A stretch of DNA of 64,000 nt. It comes from Nocardioides halotolerans DSM 19273. Its GTDB lineage: Bacteria; Actinomycetota; Actinomycetes; Propionibacteriales; Nocardioidaceae. The translations under genes and the position numbers were made by a program. The notes under the pieces are model-generated. The model searched no databases. It saw only the letters and a program-made list of their open reading frames with translations, and was not told where the DNA came from. Shown here in pieces: positions 62,666-64,000 of this stretch (positions are counted from its first letter, which is position 1; the number at the start of each line of letters is the position of its first letter). The stretch is from NCBI RefSeq assembly GCF_000422805.1, contig NZ_KE383924.1, positions 1 to 64,000 of the forward strand, in the 5' to 3' direction.

Positions 62666-63715
62666 ATGAACCCGACACCTCGCCCAGCAGCACTCGCGCA
62701 GCCGGTCATCCGGACCGAGGGCCTCACCCGGCACTTCACGCGGCACAAGAAGACGGTGGAGGCGGTCCGCGGCCTCGACCTCGAGGTCGGCCACGGCGAG
62801 CTCGTCGCCTTCCTCGGCCCCAACGGCGCCGGCAAGTCCACGACGCTCCGGATGCTCACCACGCTCATCGAGCCCACCGCCGGCACCGCCACGGTCGCCG
62901 GTCACGACGTGGTGCGCGAGCGGCGCGAGGTCCGGCGCAGCATCGGGTACGTCGGCCAGGGCAACGCCGCAGGCCACGCCCAGCGCGGCCGCGACGAGCT
63001 GGTGAGCCAGGGCCGGGCGTTCGGGCTGTCGCGCGCCGCGGCGCACGCCCGGGCCGAGGAGCTGCTCGACGCCTTCGACCTCTCCGAGCACGCGATGCGC
63101 CCGGTCTCGACGCTCTCGGGCGGCCAGCGCCGCCGGCTCGACGTCGCGATCGGGCTGGTGCACACCCCGCAGGTGCTGTTCCTCGACGAGCCCTCGACCG
63201 GGCTCGACCCGCAGAACCGCGCGAACCTCCAGGAGCAGGTGCGCCGCCTGCACGACGAGCAGGGCACCACGATCGTGCTCACCACCCACTACCTCGAGGA
63301 GGCCGACGCGATCGCGGACCGGGTGATCGTGATCGACCACGGCCGGGTGATCGCCGACGACACCGCGAGCCGGCTCAGGTCCGGGCTCGGCGACCTCGTC
63401 ACGCTCGCGTTCGCCGACGAGGAGGCCGCGACGATCGCCGCCGAGGGTGCGTCGTGGGCGCTGGTCGGCCCGGGCGAGGCGGCGTCGGTCGAGCGGGTCG
63501 GCACGACGGTCCGCGCACGGGCCGCGGGTGCGGCCGACCGGGTCGCGAGGTTCGTCGTCGACCTCGAGTCGGCCGGCGCTCCGGTGCGCCGGGTGGAGGT
63601 CGCCAGCGCGACGCTCGACGACGTCTTCCTCGAGCTGACCGGGCGCAGCCTGCGCGAGAGCAACGAGCAGTCCACCGACGAGAGCGGCATCGAGAGCAAG
63701 GGAGCAGCAGCATGA
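62666..63715 (+). CDS. DrrA-type ABC transporter ATP-binding protein
   Basis: The 349-aa protein has Walker A GPNGAGKST, signature LSGGQRRRL and Walker B LLDEP-type VLFLDEPSTGLDP, then the DrrA-type C-terminal domain (about 220-310). It pairs with an ABC-2 permease. The stop overlaps the permease ATG (ATGA). It is divergent from the WYL regulator. Confidence 0.9.
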   Translation: MNPTPRPAALAQPVIRTEGLTRHFTRHKKTVEAVRGLDLEVGHGELVAFLGPNGAGKSTTLRMLTTLIEPTAGTATVAGHDVVRERREVRRSIGYVGQGNAAGHAQRGRDELVSQGRAFGLSRAAAHARAEELLDAFDLSEHAMRPVSTLSGGQRRRLDVAIGLVHTPQVLFLDEPSTGLDPQNRANLQEQVRRLHDEQGTTIVLTTHYLEEADAIADRVIVIDHGRVIADDTASRLRSGLGDLVTLAFADEEAATIAAEGASWALVGPGEAASVERVGTTVRARAAGAADRVARFVVDLESAGAPVRRVEVASATLDDVFLELTGRSLRESNEQSTDESGIESKGAAA

Positions 63716-64000
63716 CCGTCACCATCGAGAGCGCCACCGAGAGCACCATCGAGAGCCCCGTCCGCACCGCGCCGCGCGAGGTGGTGCTGCCGCAGGCGCC
63801 CGGCGTCCTGGCCGACACCTGGAACGTCATGGTGCGCGAGCTGCGGCCGGTCTTCCGCGAGCCGGCCTCGGTCCTGTTCGCGATGGTCCAGCCGCTGGTC
63901 TTCCTCGGGCTGTTCGCGCCGCTGCTGCCCGAGGTCGAGAACGGCTCGGCCCTGCAGTGGTTCGTGCCGGGGATCATCGCGATGACCGCGCTGATGGGAG
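63712..64000 (+). CDS. ABC-2-type permease, partial at the window edge
   Basis: Only the first 96 residues are present. After a hydrophilic start (TVTIESATEST) comes the ABC-2 pattern VRELRPVFREPASVLFAMVQPLVFLGLF, first membrane helix included, cited here in part. It overlaps the ATPase gene by 4 bp. The gene continues past 64000. Confidence 0.85.
   Translation, partial: MTVTIESATESTIESPVRTAPREVVLPQAPGVLADTWNVMVRELRPVFREPASVLFAMVQPLVFLGLFAPLLPEVENGSALQWFVPGIIAMTALMG

Overview
The window is a 64 kb piece of a very high-G+C actinobacterial chromosome. Codons nearly all end in G or C, GTG starts are common, and many genes look leaderless, with a TAnnnT box about 7 nt before the start codon. The gene content (menaquinone pathway, Leu/Val dehydrogenase - DUF3073 - purM - purF synteny, DUF4229, DUF6916, SCO6745-type and SCO7613-type proteins) fits Nocardioides or a close relative in the Nocardioidaceae; that placement is inference. 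Genes are packed tightly with many 1-8 bp overlaps, and no gene-free stretch exceeds 300 bp. The longest are 17592-17884 and 11392-11659.

Layout. 1-1002: an IS5-family insertion sequence. 1077-11391: a divided menaquinone locus (menC-menD, menE, menA) wrapped around a three-gene ABC exporter, plus small membrane proteins. 11392-17591: a candidate structured RNA, a Tat-exported peptidoglycan amidase, a Pro/Glu-rich membrane protein, a hotdog thioesterase behind a KstR-type palindrome, a 21-bp repeat cluster and a type II NADH dehydrogenase. 17592-21985: an ATP-binding regulator, a crcB pair, a small metallopeptidase and four tRNA genes (Asp, two Glu, Phe); one tRNA-Glu has a grossly enlarged D-loop. 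21986-36886: a TrmB/LuxR regulator divergent from a kelch protein, a sterol-desaturase gene, a frameshifted gene, an unknown protein coupled to a DnaQ-like exonuclease, large membrane proteins, a GH43-like protein, and valine/leucine dehydrogenase. 36955-39947: DUF3073, purM and purF. 40081-50691: a GAF histidine kinase, secreted repeat proteins, a flavoprotein, an M20 dipeptidase, and a NarL-type two-component pair followed by a DUF998 protein and an exported protein.

50716-58508 is the most unusual block. It has two DUF6916 genes, a GNAT acetyltransferase, three tandem tail-collar (microcystin-dependent protein-like) genes and a 1650-aa exported protein that joins RTX-like, cadherin-like and beta-helix regions. 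No phage structural, packaging or lysis genes are nearby. I read it as a chromosomal, probably cell-surface system of unknown function.

58609-64000: a sterol-carrier protein and an ArsR-type repressor divergent from an MFS exporter with a perfect operator, a PAS-HisKA protein lacking an ATPase domain, a WYL regulator, and a DrrA-type ABC ATPase with its permease cut by the window end.

Functions were assigned by reading the translated proteins and motifs; no database search was run.
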